Below are positions 62,442 to 64,000 of a DNA stretch of 64,000 nucleotides, piece after piece. The position numbers and the translations under genes were made by a program. Source of the stretch: Ancylobacter sp. SL191 (GTDB taxonomy: Bacteria; Pseudomonadota; Alphaproteobacteria; Rhizobiales; Xanthobacteraceae); contig NZ_CP113056.1 of NCBI RefSeq assembly GCF_026625645.1, forward strand, positions 2,331,001-2,395,000. The letters are read 5' to 3'. The notes under the pieces were generated by a model that was given only the letters and a program-made list of their open reading frames with translations, searched no databases and had not been told where the DNA came from. How positions within the stretch are numbered: the first letter of the stretch is position 1; the number at the start of each line of letters is the position of its first letter.

Positions 62442-63143
62442 TCAGGCCGGGATACGCTGGTCCTGCTCGCCCATTTCGCGCAGCACATAGCCGCGGCCCC
62501 ACACCGTCTCGATGAAGTTGTGGCCATCGGAGGCGTTGGCGAGCTTCTTGCGCAGCTTGCAGATGAATACGTCGATGATCTTCAGCTCGGGCTCGTCCAT
62601 GCCGCCATAGAGATGGTTGAGGAACATCTCCTTGGTCAGCGTCGTGCCCTTGCGCAGCGAGAGCAGCTCCAGCATCTGGTATTCCTTGCCGGTGAGATGC
62701 ACGCGGTTGCCCGCGACCTCGACCGTCTTGGTGTCCAGATTGACCACCAGGTCGCCGGTGGTGATGACCGACTGGGCGTGGCCCTTGGAGCGGCGCACGA
62801 TGGCGTGGATGCGCGCGACCAGCTCGTCCTTGTGGAACGGCTTGGTGAGATAGTCGTCGGCGCCGAAGCCGAGGCCCTTCACCTTGTCCTCAATGCCGGC
62901 GAGGCCGGAGAGGATGAGGATGGGCGTCTTCACCTTGGCGACCCGCAGACCCTTCAGCACGTCGTAGCCCGACATGTCCGGCAGGTTCAGGTCGAGCAGG
63001 ATGATGTCGTAATCGTAGAGCTTGCCGAGATCGACACCCTCTTCGCCGAGATCCGTCGTGTAGACGTTAAAGCTCTCGGACTTGAGCATCAATTCGATGC
63101 TCTGCGCGGTCGCGCGGTCGTCCTCGATGAGCAAGACGCGCAT
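62442..63143 (-). CDS. ctrA: Cell-cycle response regulator CtrA
   Basis: A 233-residue OmpR/PhoB-type regulator. The receiver has E7-D8-D9 (VLLIEDDR), phosphorylation site D51 ([17 protein letters not shown]), and K103-like FHKDE after YLTKPF. The winged helix covers [20 protein letters not shown] and [20 protein letters not shown], and GRGYVLRE. This is the very conserved alphaproteobacterial CtrA, which controls division, flagella and envelope genes and is phosphorylated through ChpT. It has its own terminator and a long upstream region full of GANTC sites. Confidence 0.97.
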   Translation of the reverse strand: MRVLLIEDDRATAQSIELMLKSESFNVYTTDLGEEGVDLGKLYDYDIILLDLNLPDMSGYDVLKGLRVAKVKTPILILSGLAGIEDKVKGLGFGADDYLTKPFHKDELVARIHAIVRRSKGHAQSVITTGDLVVNLDTKTVEVAGNRVHLTGKEYQMLELLSLRKGTTLTKEMFLNHLYGGMDEPELKIIDVFICKLRKKLANASDGHNFIETVWGRGYVLREMGEQDQRIPA

Positions 63144-63677
63144 GCCAATCCCCTTCCCTCGCCATGGCCCCGGGGGGTTCAGCCCGTCGGACTACTCTGG
63201 TCCGCGCGCCACCCCTCCCCGCGCCCGGCCCGGCACACCCGATTCGTTCACTCGTGCATTAGGGGTAACAAAATCTGATTCTCGCGCACAAGCGGGGTCT
63301 CGAAATTTTCTTCGAGTCTTTCCGCAAGCGGCTGGCATTGAACCAGAATTTTTCAACCCAGAGGCTGGAGTCGAATCTTAAGAAGTGCTGGTAAGTGAGT
63401 CAGTCGACTCTGCTTTCGCCGCATCGACTGTCCGCACCGGACGATGCCCCGATCATTAACGAGGCCGGTAAACAAATCGTTTCCATCGCCTTGAAGAGTC
63501 GCAGATTCCGCCTCGCGCTACCGTTTGGCTCCACAGGAGTAAGGAAGCGGCAACATCTGGCGGCGAATATGGCTCTGCCGCCGCGTAAAGGCGGCTCGAA
63601 CCGGTTGCGTGCGGGGGACGTCCGATGAGGATGACAGGGACAGGCGCCGGACCGACAGAGTGGAGTAACAGCCGACC
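63144..63677. promoter_or_regulatory. ctrA-fliJ divergent region with nine GANTC (CcrM) sites
   Basis: This 534-bp region has GANTC at 63241, 63277, 63314, 63368, 63373, 63397, 63406, 63496 and 63504: nine in 268 bp, where about one is expected by chance. CcrM methylates GANTC, and methylation state controls ctrA P1 in Caulobacter. The segment 63240-63480 is AT-richer than its surroundings. ATTAACG at 63455-63461 and GGTAAC at 63264 resemble CtrA half-sites, but no full TTAA-N7-TTAA was seen. An open frame at 63395-63628 has no family character. Confidence 0.7.
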
Positions 63678-64000
63678 ATGAAGTCGCTTGATACACTCAT
63701 CCGCCTCAAGCGGTTCCAGGCGGAAGAAAAGCGCCGCCATTTCGCGCAGATCCAATCGATGATCGGCGATTTCGACCGCATGGCGAAAGACCTCGACCGC
63801 GAGATCGAGGCCGAGGAACAGCGCACCGGCATCACCGATACGCAGCATTTCGCCTATTCCACCTATGCCCGCGCCGCCGCCACGCGCCGCGACAATCTGC
63901 GCCTCTCGGCCGATGAGCTGAAGCAGCAGCTCGACGACGCCAAGGCGCTGCTCGATGCGGCGCTGGAGGAGCTGAAGAAGGTCGAGGCACTCGGCGAGCG
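63678..64000 (+). CDS. fliJ: Flagellar export protein FliJ (3' end cut by window edge)
   Basis: About 107 residues are visible of the usual 130-150. The helical, charged sequence begins KSLDTLIRLKRFQAEEKRRH and continues with FAQIQSMIGDFDRMAKDLDR and the FAYSTYARAAATRRDNLRLS region, typical of alphaproteobacterial FliJ. FliJ is a coiled-coil stalk protein of the flagellar type III export ATPase (FliI). Its position divergent from ctrA is common in Hyphomicrobiales. The start is ATG 63678, after an upstream GGAGTAACAGCCGACC. Confidence 0.9.
   Translation, partial: MKSLDTLIRLKRFQAEEKRRHFAQIQSMIGDFDRMAKDLDREIEAEEQRTGITDTQHFAYSTYARAAATRRDNLRLSADELKQQLDDAKALLDAALEELKKVEALGE

Noticed and set aside
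63449..63475. Full CtrA binding site (TTAA-N7-TTAA) upstream of ctrA or fliJ
   Set aside because: ATTAACG is followed after nine bases by TAAAC rather than after seven by TTAA, so only half-site resemblance can be claimed.
63395..63628. 77-codon plus-strand open frame between ctrA and fliJ
   Set aside because: Runs through the GANTC cluster, lacks a ribosome site and family resemblance; more likely regulatory DNA.
1..64000. CRISPR arrays, tRNA or rRNA genes, prophage or IS elements
   Set aside because: No regularly spaced repeats, no cloverleaf with CCA-type context in the gaps, and no transposase, integrase or phage genes were seen on reading either strand.

Overview
The window looks like a chromosomal segment of an alphaproteobacterium of the order Hyphomicrobiales (Rhizobiales), possibly family Xanthobacteraceae. 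The order-level call rests on ctrA, chpT, eipA (DUF1134) and fliJ lying together, on a dense set of CcrM-type GANTC sites upstream of ctrA, and on uniformly GC-rich coding sequence. The family-level guess is weak. I see no phage, insertion sequence, CRISPR array, tRNA or rRNA, and no clear island of foreign composition.

Layout. 1-1863: the left edge cuts into kdpA, preceded by kdpF and a 27-codon membrane-peptide gene. 2075-6690: a YihY-family membrane protein, then a GMC oxidoreductase/HAD hydrolase pair divergent from a LysR regulator. 7244-17714: an ABC importer of the spermidine/putrescine type, two DAO-family FAD oxidoreductases, a gamma-glutamyltranspeptidase-like enzyme and a pyridine-nucleotide disulfide oxidoreductase; this could be amine or gamma-glutamyl-amine use. 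17805-20783: a probable NO-response module, with a globin-less flavohemoglobin-type reductase fused to PAS, a perfect dyad operator, an NsrR-like Rrf2 repressor and an HPP-CBS membrane protein. 20808-25066: an alcohol-dehydrogenase-like protein with divergent LysR, an M32 carboxypeptidase and cbiZ.

25063-33163 is one minus-strand operon: a second polyamine-type ABC importer, a DeoR regulator, an isochorismatase-like hydrolase, an APH-fold kinase and a class III PLP enzyme. The kinase plus PLP enzyme resemble the kinase/phospho-lyase pairs that degrade ethanolamine or hydroxylysine, so this may be a phosphorylation-dependent amine catabolic pathway. 33421-41070: an SDR, a cobalamin riboswitch with a lone cbiM, a secreted alpha/beta hydrolase, a soluble PAS chemoreceptor, and TRAP permease genes without a binding protein. 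41157-45599: mixed membrane and small genes.

45695-50935: a MHYT-PAS hybrid histidine kinase, then a TPP riboswitch controlling thiOSGE. 50976-55659: a SulP transporter, an Fe-S photolyase and a SAF-domain dehydrogenase. 55781-64000 is a cell-cycle/envelope region: a membrane-anchored coiled-coil protein, eipA, a CysQ-like phosphatase, chpT, a CheW-CheW-pseudoreceiver protein, a copper-type pair (exported Cys protein and DUF305), ctrA and fliJ. ChpT passes phosphate to CtrA, and CtrA controls envelope and flagellar genes in relatives.

Dispersed palindromic repeats of one composite type occur near 31.9 kb and, in reverse orientation, near 62.1 kb.
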